This document shows positions 46,731 through 58,800 of a stretch of DNA of 64,000 nucleotides, piece by piece. The translations under genes and the position numbers were made by a program. The notes under the pieces were generated by a model. It ran no database searches. It worked only from the letters and a program-made list of their open reading frames with translations, and was not told the origin of the DNA. The DNA comes from Moniliophthora roreri (lineage: Eukaryota; Basidiomycota; Agaricomycetes; Agaricales; Marasmiaceae), in the NCBI GenBank assembly GCA_001466705.2, contig LATX02000205.1:310001-374000 (forward strand). Reading direction: 5' to 3'. Every line of letters begins with the position of its first letter. Within the stretch, counting starts at the first letter, position 1.

Positions 46731-48330
46731 AGTATTCTTTTCGTATCTGTGGTGTTTGCTTTCGTAGTTGTGTGAATGCTTGGGGCATGTCGATTGCTGT
46801 GCTGACTAGATATCGTGTCGCTGTGTTGCAGTCAAAGGAGAAACGTTTCTTGAACACTCGGCTTTGTTGAGGTATACAATGGGTGCTCTATCATACAGGA
46901 TCCCATCGCGAGCGGTCCAAGACATACACTAAACTGCAACTCGCTACTCCTCTTCGCCCATCTATGTATCTCGTGTCTGTTTTGCATCACGTTCATAATC
47001 TCTGCATGCGGATCTCGGCTCTCTTGCAAGTAGACGGTGAAACTCCCCCATTGGTCAGTGATCAGCGTCGGACTATTAGGTTCCTTTGCACGACAAATTA
47101 CGACGAGGAAGGGCCGGTCACGATAGATGTTCGGAGGAGTCTCTAAAGCACCATCCAAGGTCTTTGATTGGTGAATCATCCGACTTTGCAGTGACGATTA
47201 TTGGTGTCCATATTCGTCCCTTCAACAAGGTGCACATTTACAAACCGTTAGTTTCTATCATTAGGTAGATGGGTTCACAGAACCTGACCTGCTCCACGGT
47301 AAGCAACCGAACGATATTGAGAGCACCTGCTCACAACTTTACCTCCGCAAACGATGCATCCAGGGTGAAGAGAAAGATGGCCCAGTGGGAAGGAGGAACG
47401 AGAGTGTGGACTGCTGCTCGCTGCTTTTGCGTGTTGGAGTATCATGATAGTTGAGTGAGATTCGCCTAGCGTTCAAGTTAAGGACCGTGTGCAAGGAATT
47501 CAGAGCTTGAGGTCTGAGAGTGAGTACAGATACAGGTCAGTGAAGGCCAGCGTCTGCAAGCCAATCTATGCCGCCATTAATCCCAGTGTAGGGAAGTATT
47601 CGACATTAGAGCATGAACACGGGAACAATCGGCTTGACCTCGTGTACTTCAATAATCTGTACGGGTCATGAATGGAATGAGGTCAGCGTCGCATACGGAG
47701 CATATAGAGAGTAGGACACGTACGCGTATACAAATTGAGGAAGTTGCTTGCAAGAATCCGACATTTGAATGGCGTCTCCTCTGGCAGGCCAAAACCAAGT
47801 TCTCCACCAAAAACTTTGTTTGATCTTCGCTGACTGCCTTTCCGAGCCATGAGCACCCTTCGCAAGCCCATAAAGAGGCCATCGCTGTAAGACGCAGAAA
47901 AGTCTTCCTGACCAAGGAATTCCGCACGCTGAGAAGCGTCCTTTTCCGTGAGGCTAGAGCGCTTCACAACATCGGGTAGTGACGGCCTATCAGAGGCTGA
48001 TCGCCAGAGTGGAAAGGAGATGGGTTCGATGGGATGTTTGCAAGCGATTGGGCAGCACTGATGGCTTTGAAGAGCTCGGCATCGAAAGTTTGACAGCTTG
48101 ACGTGTAAGAGCCTGCCCTAAATCTCGAGTCTCTGGGGTAAATGACAACGAAGAAGTCAAAGTCGCATGATCCCTCTTTAGGGTTTTCCCTTGGTGTTTA
48201 TGATTTTTCTGGAGTATCGCGATATGGCCTATGGGCCGAAGAGAATCGAAAGAGTTGCGAAAGAGCAAGTTTCTGGAACGTGGATGCTTTTGCAAAGTGA
48301 CACCTGTCTCCCGTCCTCGACTCGACAATT
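46731..48330 (-). pseudogene. Remnant of an unrecognised gene, paralogue 1
   Basis: Minus-strand pieces with paralogous partners in the next locus: AISAAQSLANI, SFPLWRSASDRPSLPDVVKR, a stretch SGLRRVLMARKG-like near 47850, and a 3' piece with HEIHRWAKRS near 46950. They occur in the same order as in 48450-49440, but I cannot connect them into one frame with confident splice sites. Function unknown. It may be decayed. Confidence 0.3.
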
Positions 48331-48449
48331 CGTCGGCACATCAAACTCATCTTTGCAGTGGGAAATCATGCTCGGGTCCGGATAATTCGTGTTACTTCCA
48401 AGATACTCGACGAACAAGAAAGCACAAGGAATAATTATAAACGACTATC

Positions 48450-49440
48450 TCTACCATGCAGGGTTATTCAAGGCTGGCGCTCTGTCAAGACAGACCTCTT
48501 CGCCCATCGACATATCTCCAACAGTGTCCCCATCTCTCTTATGATCTCGCTATACGTAATCGGATTCTCATTCTGTTTAACATGCACCATCATACTCCTC
48601 AACTGGTCGTAAATCAACATGGACCCNGAACCCTTGGGTAGTGGCCAAGGTTGAGGCATAGTGTCGGAAAGAGAAGGCGAGCGAACGCCAGCTTCCACCT
48701 TTCAGCGAATTAAACATCGACTTGTGTTCCTTCCAGTGAATCTTGACGTTCTGCAGGTGATGTCATCGTCAGGAGGGAAGCTAACCACGAAGAGAGGGAG
48801 CTCGAACCGACCTGCACTACAATACTCAACAGTTCAACGTTGGTCGCACCCATTGATTACCTTATACCCGCATGCAAATGCCATATTCCTGGCCCCTGTC
48901 CTGTATCGCGATGTACCTCGGTCAGCATGATGACCCAAATCAACGAGCATTTGTCGGAAATCCATGAAAGCATTCACGTATAAAGGGAACGGGCGTTGAC
49001 CCTGGGACTGTGCGACGGATGAACGCGTCTCGTTCCATGAAACTGACGCGTTTGACAGCGTCGGTGAGCGCCAACCTATTGCCGCCTGTAGACCAGAGTG
49101 GAAAGGAAGATGGGCTAATGGTTGGTTCGTCGACGGTCTGCTTCAAGGATCGCGCAGAGTCGATGGCAATATGGAGCTTCTTGTCGTCGATCTCTTCGTC
49201 CGGAAGACGCGTTTTGGGACATAGCTCGACGCCCCTATAACAGCCAGCAGACCTAATTTCTCTTTTCTCGACGACGTAATAGGAATCCTATATCCAGATG
49301 TAGTAGCGCTGGTCATCTTCTCCGCAACGAGGCAAGGCCAGCCAGAACAAGTCTGACAATCGACATTGATAGAGTGGCACGTTGCCAGATTTAGACTTGA
49401 CGGCCCAAAAATATTTGAAAATGGAGGACGATCCTGCATG
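48450..49440 (-). pseudogene. Remnant of an unrecognised gene, paralogue 2
   Basis: In order on the minus strand: TCHSINVDCQTCSGWPCLVA (Cys-rich), KKLHIAIDSARSLKQTVDE, SFPLWSTGGNRLALTDAVKR, and near 48490 a piece with LLEICRWAKRSV that pairs with HRWAKRS in paralogue 1. An ambiguous n at 48627 interrupts the locus. The two loci are a diverged tandem duplication of a gene I cannot name. Intact status is uncertain. Confidence 0.3.
48627..48627. other. Ambiguous base (n)
   Basis: A single n between the two halves of paralogue 2. It may mark a contig join or an unresolved base. Confidence 0.9.
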
Positions 49441-50173
49441 TTGTCGTAGTTATGTACGAGCAGCGTCCACCCAGCGCCAACCCAACAGCTAGATCATCTC
49501 AAGTAACACGCTAGGAAGATGGTTTTTTGTATCTCCAAGTTGTTCGACAAACGAAAGCCGAAGCAGCAAATGTTGCATAATCCTGAGCCGTGACTGCGAC
49601 AAACGACAAAGTTGTTGATGTGGACGAGTTCTTCCGGCATTGGGGAAGGCGAAAGAGGGAGGCTGGGACACAAATCCCCTGGACAGTTGGCGCGTGGAGA
49701 AAAAAGCAACCGCCACTTTGACGCTCGACTTCTCTGGGACTTCCGGTGCGCTCTCCTGCTCATGTTCTCGCTACCAATGCCATGCCCAGCTTCGTCATTT
49801 CCCTTATCTTCGTTCAGGCAGAGTTTGCGCTGAAATTTGTGCAGTAAGCCTTACTCAAGCCTGATCTAAATAATACTGTGGACCCACGAATTCTCGAGTT
49901 AATGGCAGAGTATACATAAGAAGAGTTCTCAATACTGATTGAACTTGAAAAGGGAGCGGTAATGAGTGCAAACCAAACCAGCACAAAGGGGTGTCAAGCA
50001 ATAATTAAATGACGGGTATGTGGGAGGGCCTACGTATTGAACTGTGTCAGAAGGAAACGTGCGTGAATAAGGGTATCAGGTTTGTACGCACCCTTGAGGA
50101 TCCACCAGATTGCGTATACGCCATGGCCTAGTTGCCTTTAACTAGAATCAAAGGGTTGTCAGCTACCACCACT
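49441..50173. other. Intergenic region
   Basis: Overlapping open frames on both strands at 49489-49864, none with a domain signal or splice-supported extension. No other feature seen. Confidence 0.4.
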
Positions 50174-50862
50174 TCAACCGTTTTCGCTGTTTAGGAATGT
50201 CATACATTTTACAATTTTGCACTTCTTGCATTTTTTGCACTGCTCATCCCATTTCTTCACCGCATGAGCATTACATATGCGTCCATCAAAACAATATTGA
50301 ATGTCGTCCAGATATGTCGCCTCGTCGCAAAGGCAGTCCCAGTCGCTCCTGGGTAATTAGGTACAGGTGTCAGGTGAGAAAAAAGGGAAGAAAAAGAGAA
50401 TACGTACGTGTTTTTGCACTTGTTCTTGGTGAATCTGATCAAGTCCACTCCGCAAGCTTCAACACAGTCTTGGCCAGGGTATTCCTCTGGTTGTTCGTCT
50501 AGGAAAGTTGATCAGTACCACAGATAGACCTTTGTCCGGCCTTTGTCTATAAAAGTACATACATATCTTGCATATCTTGTCACTGAACGCCTTTGCTTTA
50601 GCCACTTCTTCCTGATCGCACTTCTTGAAGCATTGAGCGACAGCGTGCTGACGCTTTTGATCTTTGCAAATACACGCTTGATAACCCTCCACACTAAACA
50701 TGCGATAATGATGAGAAGGTGGTACTGAATTCAGAAGGAAAAAACGTACAACAAACAATCTGTGGGGGCGGCCTTTCGACAGTCGGTGATACATTTGTCC
50801 TCCGCAACGACAGTGAAGGCCGTGCCTAGTATGATAACGAGTAGTGAGGTGGTGATACGCAT
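50174..50862 (-). CDS. Secreted cysteine-rich protein with two CFEM-like repeats
   Basis: Four exons (50862-50750, 50693-50563, 50498-50408, 50348-50174) sum to 510 nt, 169 residues. The signal peptide is MRITTSLLVIILGTAFTVVA. The first repeat has cysteine spacing C-x3-C-x7-C-x8-C-x-C-x10-C-x3-C-x14-C (starting CITDCRKAAPTDC, with the CIC pair and QCFKKC), which fits the eight-cysteine CFEM pattern. A second repeat follows (QDCVEACGV, WDCLCDE, then IQYCF and RICN, then EQCKKC). The C-terminus is Lys/Cys-rich with no clear GPI signal. CFEM proteins act in heme capture, cell-wall structure or as effectors. The assignment rests on cysteine spacing only. Confidence 0.7.
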
Positions 50863-51640
50863 TTGGGATGAGGTTGAGGGGAAGGGAGGTAGTATTTTAT
50901 AGTGCGTCGGGTTGGGTCATGTCAAGGCCCAGCCGACTCTCTGCGCCTGACCCGCCGATCACACAGCGGCTCAGTGGACTGGGATCAATGTGCGATCAAG
51001 AACCGTGTCAGTTCTCCAAGCCCTTTCCCTCCCTTTCGCCATTCCCCTCTTGGAGAACGGCTGAGCGAGTCTAAAGGTACACTAAAAAAATTGAGTTCAG
51101 GAGCATGCAGAGCCGACCCGTTCTACATACAGCGTTTAGGCTCGTGGCCATCCGCAACCTTTATAGAGAGTCACGCGTCACACCCTGTGACATCGGACTT
51201 GGCTTCGCAACGAGTCTGTCCCACTACGGTACTCTACGAAAAATTAAAAAGCTCGAATATCTCAAAGTCCGGTCCTCCTTTGCCCTCCTGATCATTGTTG
51301 TCATATATACAGTCTTTCAAGGGGACTTATGGTAGCTTAGGCCCACCATGTTGTACTCTGTAGTCTAGATTCATTAATGATATACGTGTTTGCCGCACTT
51401 AAAAAATTGGAACAATTCAAAAGCGAAAGGATCGGCGGCAGGGAATAGGAACCGTAAAAAGGTGAGCCGTAATGCAAGCCGTGATGGCATTGCTACCCGC
51501 GCGGAATCCTGATCGAACCCAGGGTAGGGTTGCCAACGGCTCGCGCACCTTGGTCCGGCTCGGCTCCCGGCTCAATTAGGGTAATGGCTCAGCTCCACTA
51601 GCCGCTCCATAGCGGCTAAGCTGGGGGCTTCAAGGTTTTT
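50863..51640. other. Intergenic region up to the composition boundary
   Basis: The promoter of the CFEM-like gene and a stretch of ordinary, CpG-containing DNA. It ends in a GC-rich patch (GGCTCGGCTCCCGGCTC at about 51558) and a T-run just before the AT-rich block. No supported gene. Confidence 0.5.
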
Positions 51641-51789
51641 TTTTCTGCCAATGTAGATGATAGACATAGGAAGAGATATATTCAATCATATGAATGACAA
51701 GAGAGCTATATTCTACAGTAAAAATGAAATCTGTGGTAAACTAGCTGCAAAAAGGTCAGCATCAGCTATATCCACTACATGGACCTCTT

Positions 51790-52700
51790 CCTCCTGCATC
51801 GTCTACATCTGCTCAGTGAACTCAGTGGTCCAGTTAAGGTGTTTCATGAAATGGAGTGGCCCATGCTTCTTGATATTGTTCTTGAGTATCTGTATAGCCT
51901 CTATAAGCTTATTGCCCAATTGTGTGCAAAGGTCAGTCTTTGTCTGTGTTGATGATGAGAATAGTCATTTGCATGGTACTGATGTACCTTATATTGGGAG
52001 GAGGTCGATGGCAAGCACAAAAATTGTTGGGTACTTTGTGCAGTTATTCTATGGGATGTATGAGATCAAGTAGCTGCATGGCATAAAGAAGAATGGAAAA
52101 CCTACCTTCCAGTACCTCAATAACCCACTCTTCCCTTCCAGCACAACAGCAGAATCCTTGAGATACTCTGTAACTTCAGCTTCTACAGTGCCTGTCCCAT
52201 GACATTCTTCCCTTTGATCAAATCCAAGAGCATTGTCTGCCCAATCATTGTCATGTACTGCAGTTGCTGGTTGTGGTGGAGTCACAGGTTGCTGCAATGT
52301 TGAAGCCATGGAGTGTCATTTGCATAGCTGGTGTAAATTGAGAATCAACAATAATGTCAATGAGTATTATAACTTACTTTGTTGTAGAAGACATTGAGAA
52401 TATCTCTTTGGCAGTGTGATATCTTCCTCTCAATCCATTTCAGCTTGATATTAGAATGCATGACTGAGCACTGATGCATAAGAAGCTTTCAAATTGTTAG
52501 CAAAGACAGACTTATTCATGGAGAGGAAGTATGCCAGAACATGCTTGATCTGCTGAAGGTAATCATCCAACTTGTCAATACCCTTCTGAATGATGTTGGA
52601 GAATTCAATATGTTTGTCTTGGAGATCTTGCCATTTCTCAATGACAGCATGGAATGCTAATTTGTCTAAGATAAGACTAGTGGAAAACTACTCAAAAGAT
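51790..52700 (-). pseudogene. Decayed hAT-family transposase, C-terminal part
   Basis: The minus strand reads, in order, LAFHAVIEKWQDLQDKHIEF and LSMNKSVFANNLKASYASVL (helical catalytic-insert-like part), then IKLKWIERK, then VEAEVTEYLKDS with LLRYWK, then FVLAIDLLPI-stop-GTSVPC-K-stop-LFSS, and finally KLIEAIQILKNNIKKH. The last part is the hAT dimerisation domain (D/E-x-x-x-x-LxxWW-like lead, then P-I-x-G-T-S-V-P-C-x-R-x-F-S-S, then L-x-E-A-x-x-x-L-K). In-frame stops lie at 51989-51991 (TAA where family members have Gln) and 51965-51967 (TGA where they have Arg). Both fit C-to-T changes. Inactive. Confidence 0.75.
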
Positions 52701-55700
52701 AACCTCCAAAAGTCTAACTCAGGTGGTTGTGCAAGTGTAGATTGATAATGTGCCCCATTTTTGGCATAGATGTATAGCAGTGCATTTGCATGTCTAATTT
52801 CTAATTTAGTGCAGAATACAGACCTGTGTATACACACAGCTTAAGCACTAGTTGTCAATGAACCAATCAGTCTCTTAGATAGCACTGTGAAACAACTTAG
52901 TTGAGGCTTAGTAGACTATACTAGTCCACTACATTGCAGTGAAGTGTTGCTGTGAAGGTCCTTGGTCATAAGTGGGCCAGATACCACCAATTCCAATCTA
53001 ATAAAGGAATAGATATCAGCAGGATCTACAGTCTGAATGCATCAGACTGGTTGCAAAAGCAATCACAAGCATTATAACATGCTATTGACACATTATCATT
53101 ATGTGGAATGGCATTAAATGCTTCAGAGAATCTATATACATGGTTATTGAAACCTATATTCAGTCAACCAACCTATGTGTTGTGTTGAAGCACAGTACCT
53201 GTACTATACTAAACTAGGTAGATTAGTTATTGTATTACTTGCATCTGTGATCAACTACAGAACATACAAAGTATGTTCCTGGACTTCTCCAGAGCTTGCA
53301 CTATAGTCATAAGAGTGCTCTCTTGTCCAGTAGAAGTATTGTAACCTCATGTACAATACAGTAGAACTCATGTAGGACACATGTATAGCTTCTTCTACTG
53401 TCAGATGATTGTATTGTGTCTCTCCAAGACACATTATTCTTGGATACTTTGTCTCACAAGTATTCAGTAGCTTACATCCATAGCTTACTAGGTTTCACCA
53501 TTTATTCACAGAACTTATCCTTTAGAGTAGTATAAAAGCAAGCATGTATGTAGCTACATTCCTCAGTTCAATTTACATTGACTACTCTGCACATTGCACC
53601 TCTACAACTCTCAAGGATCTAGCAAGCTCTTGTACAAATGTGAGTTGAGAGCATTCCACTGTGCTTTACATCTCCCTTCTGTCTCAACAGGTTATGGGCC
53701 CCACATTGACAACTGTGTTAATGGACACTCATTCTCATTGGTCAATGTTGAATGGGACCATTACTCTTGTCAAGTGCTTGTAACCTGAGATCTTGCAAGA
53801 GGTACCTGTGTAGTCAACACCTTAACTGGCAAGAGACCACAATCACAGGTTCTAGATAGTCTTTGATTTGCTTGGAGGGATGGTCAAAGTTTCTTTTTCC
53901 TTCTTAGTAGACTTTAAGCCCAGTAAAGTGGCTTCTAATGTATATACAAAATTCATTTCCCTGTATTTGGAATTACCCAGATTACAGGCAGAACCAACTG
54001 TTGGCCTCATTTCCTTAACTGGAACATAGGTTAGCTCATTCAGCAATAAACCAGTAGTCATCCCAGTGAGCTGGAGGGTCTCACAACTGGGTTCTGGCAC
54101 CTAGATAGAACAGCCTTGTGCTAAAGCCTTCATCTATGGAAGGGGTCATTTATATAATTATGTATCATTTTCATAAATAGTCCCTCTGATTGCCTATAAG
54201 TCCCTTAAATGTCTTCTTAAGGATTTGATGGATCTGTGTTCCTCGTAGTCCTATTAATAGGTTTGAGAACAAACAACCTCACAAATCTGATCATGGCCAT
54301 GCCCAAAGGAGATGGTCATGATTCATAGAAGCCAAAATCCAGGCCTGGATTCTGAAAACTCTGAATAATCCAACAATGATTCCTATGCCTGAGGAAATGA
54401 AATTCCAGATTGAGCTTCTAAATAATAATCCCTCTATTGACTCAAAGCTGTTTGCATCAACTTGTTTTGCTAAAACAGTTCTTGATCTAATAGAAACAAA
54501 AAGGGATTACATTTGCTATAGAGCTCAAGAACTTGGATATGATTATAAGAAGCAACCAGCCATTGTTGACTTCTTAGAAGCCTTGGACATATATGCAAAG
54601 TTCCCACAATTGACTTCCTTTGCCCCTTATTCCACTCCAATTTCTTTCTGCTCAGAAGCATGTTATAAATGTACTTGGCGAGATGATTGCCATACAGAAT
54701 TTTGTGGCATGGGACTCTGGCAGATGGCTGATTGAGATGATACTGGTGACAGATATTGGATCTTCTTCACACGGATCAGAAACACTTTGATCCAACTCCG
54801 TGATCTGATTGAACCACTTGTGGAGATCCTAAACTGCGTTGTGACAAATAAACAGAATCTCTATCTAAGGAATTACAGTAAACCTCTGCAGTTTGTGATC
54901 AAGATTGCCAACATTGCACCAGTGGACTACCAAGGCATATCACATACCTTAGTAAGAGGGAATATATGTATAATCAAATCACTTCTGGAATCATTCATGA
55001 AAATCCAGCTAATCCTGCAATTCAGGCTGGTGAACCATTCAAATTTGGTGATTTCCCCATTGACTATATTGATTGGAACACACCAAATCCATCCAGAGCA
55101 CCTACTCCCAAACTAAATCAAGACTTTAAAACAGTCTTTTGTGTTACATGCAACTATTCACATCATCTTGATAGTTGGCCCGTTAATACCATGTGATTGT
55201 GCTACACAAAGAGCTGATCTATTGATCAGATCCTGCTCTACTATTGTCTATGTGTGTGCATGGTGATGTGCAGAGTGTGGTTCAGTGTGATCAGAGTTAC
55301 TGCACTTAGACTCTATTTGATGTTTGTGAACCAAATAAGCATGTATTCATTTATCGACGTAGAGACTACAAGGATATATTTGTTTAATAATTCATTTTTA
55401 TTGTGTGTTTTCTAGTTTCTATTATCTCAATTAAGCCTAAATACAACGGCTAATTGCACTGAGGCAATGGTAAGACTACCCTGAAGTGATAACCCAAGTA
55501 ATCAAAGACTACAGTACCCCTTGTACTGGATACAACCCTCTTGGTTGTGATCTGTAACATACTTAAGCTGGAAAACTTCTACTCTGGTAGCCTGAGCCCT
55601 TTCTAAGATGTGTCTTCTCAATTTAGAACACACTTAAGCAGGAAAACTTCTATTCTCATAGCCTGAGCCCTCTCTAAGATGCGTCAACACTAGCTGCCTC

Positions 55701-55816
55701 CAGAAAGCCACCAAAACTTTCTGATACAAAGTCTTCTCTTGACTTAAAAATGACTATCTGCTAAAGTGCAGACAAAATATCTGGCTTTGCCATCACTATC
55801 AAGTTTGGCATATAGT
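52332..55816 (+). repeat. 3485-bp tandem direct repeat, unit 1
   Basis: Repeated at 55818-59302 with a 3486-bp offset, separated by a single n at 55817. I noticed one difference (C at about 52968 versus T in unit 2). The unit contains the upstream part of the hAT relic and the uncharacterised element ORF at 54376-55196. Near-identity plus an n at the junction suggests an unmerged contig overlap or a very recent duplication. Confidence 0.95.
54376..55196 (+). pseudogene. Uncharacterised mobile-element ORF (unit 1), broken
   Basis: An open frame starts MIPMPEEMKFQIELLNNNPS (with in-frame upstream residues from about 54325). It runs through KTVLDLIETKRDYICYRAQE and a Cys pair region (ACYKCTWRDDCHTEFCG) to a TGA at 54733. 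The same frame continues with RYWIFFTRIRNTLIQLRDLI. Near 54950 the frame shifts and goes on as NQITSGIIHENPANPAIQAG, FGDFPIDYIDWNTPNPSRAP and CVTCNYSHHLDSWPVNTM. Gag-like or element-specific; I cannot name the superfamily. Confidence 0.45.
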
Positions 55817-55817
55817 N
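55817..55817. other. Ambiguous base (n) exactly between the two 3485-bp units
   Basis: The n lies precisely at the junction of two near-identical units, which is where a scaffolder would join overlapping contigs that were not merged. Confidence 0.95.
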
Positions 55818-58800
55818 TGTAAATTGAGAATCAACAATAATGTCAATGAGTATTATAACTTACTTTGTTGTAGAAGACATTGAGAATATCTCTTTGGCAG
55901 TGTGATATCTTCCTCTCAATCCATTTCAGCTTGATATTAGAATGCATGACTGAGCACTGATGCATAAGAAGCTTTCAAATTGTTAGCAAAGACAGACTTA
56001 TTCATGGAGAGGAAGTATGCCAGAACATGCTTGATCTGCTGAAGGTAATCATCCAACTTGTCAATACCCTTCTGAATGATGTTGGAGAATTCAATATGTT
56101 TGTCTTGGAGATCTTGCCATTTCTCAATGACAGCATGGAATGCTAATTTGTCTAAGATAAGACTAGTGGAAAACTACTCAAAAGATAACCTCCAAAAGTC
56201 TAACTCAGGTGGTTGTGCAAGTGTAGATTGATAATGTGCCCCATTTTTGGCATAGATGTATAGCAGTGCATTTGCATGTCTAATTTCTAATTTAGTGCAG
56301 AATACAGACCTGTGTATACACACAGCTTAAGCACTAGTTGTCAATGAACCAATCAGTCTCTTAGATAGCACTGTGAAACAACTTAGTTGAGGCTTAGTAG
56401 ACTATACTAGTCCACTACATTGCAGTGAAGTGTTGCTGTGAAGGTCCTTGGTTATAAGTGGGCCAGATACCACCAATTCCAATCTAATAAAGGAATAGAT
56501 ATCAGCAGGATCTACAGTCTGAATGCATCAGACTGGTTGCAAAAGCAATCACAAGCATTATAACATGCTATTGACACATTATCATTATGTGGAATGGCAT
56601 TAAATGCTTCAGAGAATCTATATACATGGTTATTGAAACCTATATTCAGTCAACCAACCTATGTGTTGTGTTGAAGCACAGTACCTGTACTATACTAAAC
56701 TAGGTAGATTAGTTATTGTATTACTTGCATCTGTGATCAACTACAGAACATACAAAGTATGTTCCTGGACTTCTCCAGAGCTTGCACTATAGTCATAAGA
56801 GTGCTCTCTTGTCCAGTAGAAGTATTGTAACCTCATGTACAATACAGTAGAACTCATGTAGGACACATGTATAGCTTCTTCTACTGTCAGATGATTGTAT
56901 TGTGTCTCTCCAAGACACATTATTCTTGGATACTTTGTCTCACAAGTATTCAGTAGCTTACATCCATAGCTTACTAGGTTTCACCATTTATTCACAGAAC
57001 TTATCCTTTAGAGTAGTATAAAAGCAAGCATGTATGTAGCTACATTCCTCAGTTCAATTTACATTGACTACTCTGCACATTGCACCTCTACAACTCTCAA
57101 GGATCTAGCAAGCTCTTGTACAAATGTGAGTTGAGAGCATTCCACTGTGCTTTACATCTCCCTTCTGTCTCAACAGGTTATGGGCCCCACATTGACAACT
57201 GTGTTAATGGACACTCATTCTCATTGGTCAATGTTGAATGGGACCATTACTCTTGTCAAGTGCTTGTAACCTGAGATCTTGCAAGAGGTACCTGTGTAGT
57301 CAACACCTTAACTGGCAAGAGACCACAATCACAGGTTCTAGATAGTCTTTGATTTGCTTGGAGGGATGGTCAAAGTTTCTTTTTCCTTCTTAGTAGACTT
57401 TAAGCCCAGTAAAGTGGCTTCTAATGTATATACAAAATTCATTTCCCTGTATTTGGAATTACCCAGATTACAGGCAGAACCAACTGTTGGCCTCATTTCC
57501 TTAACTGGAACATAGGTTAGCTCATTCAGCAATAAACCAGTAGTCATCCCAGTGAGCTGGAGGGTCTCACAACTGGGTTCTGGCACCTAGATAGAACAGC
57601 CTTGTGCTAAAGCCTTCATCTATGGAAGGGGTCATTTATATAATTATGTATCATTTTCATAAATAGTCCCTCTGATTGCCTATAAGTCCCTTAAATGTCT
57701 TCTTAAGGATTTGATGGATCTGTGTTCCTCGTAGTCCTATTAATAGGTTTGAGAACAAACAACCTCACAAATCTGATCATGGCCATGCCCAAAGGAGATG
57801 GTCATGATTCATAGAAGCCAAAATCCAGGCCTGGATTCTGAAAACTCTGAATAATCCAACAATGATTCCTATGCCTGAGGAAATGAAATTCCAGATTGAG
57901 CTTCTAAATAATAATCCCTCTATTGACTCAAAGCTGTTTGCATCAACTTGTTTTGCTAAAACAGTTCTTGATCTAATAGAAACAAAAAGGGATTACATTT
58001 GCTATAGAGCTCAAGAACTTGGATATGATTATAAGAAGCAACCAGCCATTGTTGACTTCTTAGAAGCCTTGGACATATATGCAAAGTTCCCACAATTGAC
58101 TTCCTTTGCCCCTTATTCCACTCCAATTTCTTTCTGCTCAGAAGCATGTTATAAATGTACTTGGCGAGATGATTGCCATACAGAATTTTGTGGCATGGGA
58201 CTCTGGCAGATGGCTGATTGAGATGATACTGGTGACAGATATTGGATCTTCTTCACACGGATCAGAAACACTTTGATCCAACTCCGTGATCTGATTGAAC
58301 CACTTGTGGAGATCCTAAACTGCGTTGTGACAAATAAACAGAATCTCTATCTAAGGAATTACAGTAAACCTCTGCAGTTTGTGATCAAGATTGCCAACAT
58401 TGCACCAGTGGACTACCAAGGCATATCACATACCTTAGTAAGAGGGAATATATGTATAATCAAATCACTTCTGGAATCATTCATGAAAATCCAGCTAATC
58501 CTGCAATTCAGGCTGGTGAACCATTCAAATTTGGTGATTTCCCCATTGACTATATTGATTGGAACACACCAAATCCATCCAGAGCACCTACTCCCAAACT
58601 AAATCAAGACTTTAAAACAGTCTTTTGTGTTACATGCAACTATTCACATCATCTTGATAGTTGGCCCGTTAATACCATGTGATTGTGCTACACAAAGAGC
58701 TGATCTATTGATCAGATCCTGCTCTACTATTGTCTATGTGTGTGCATGGTGATGTGCAGAGTGTGGTTCAGTGTGATCAGAGTTACTGCACTTAGACTCT

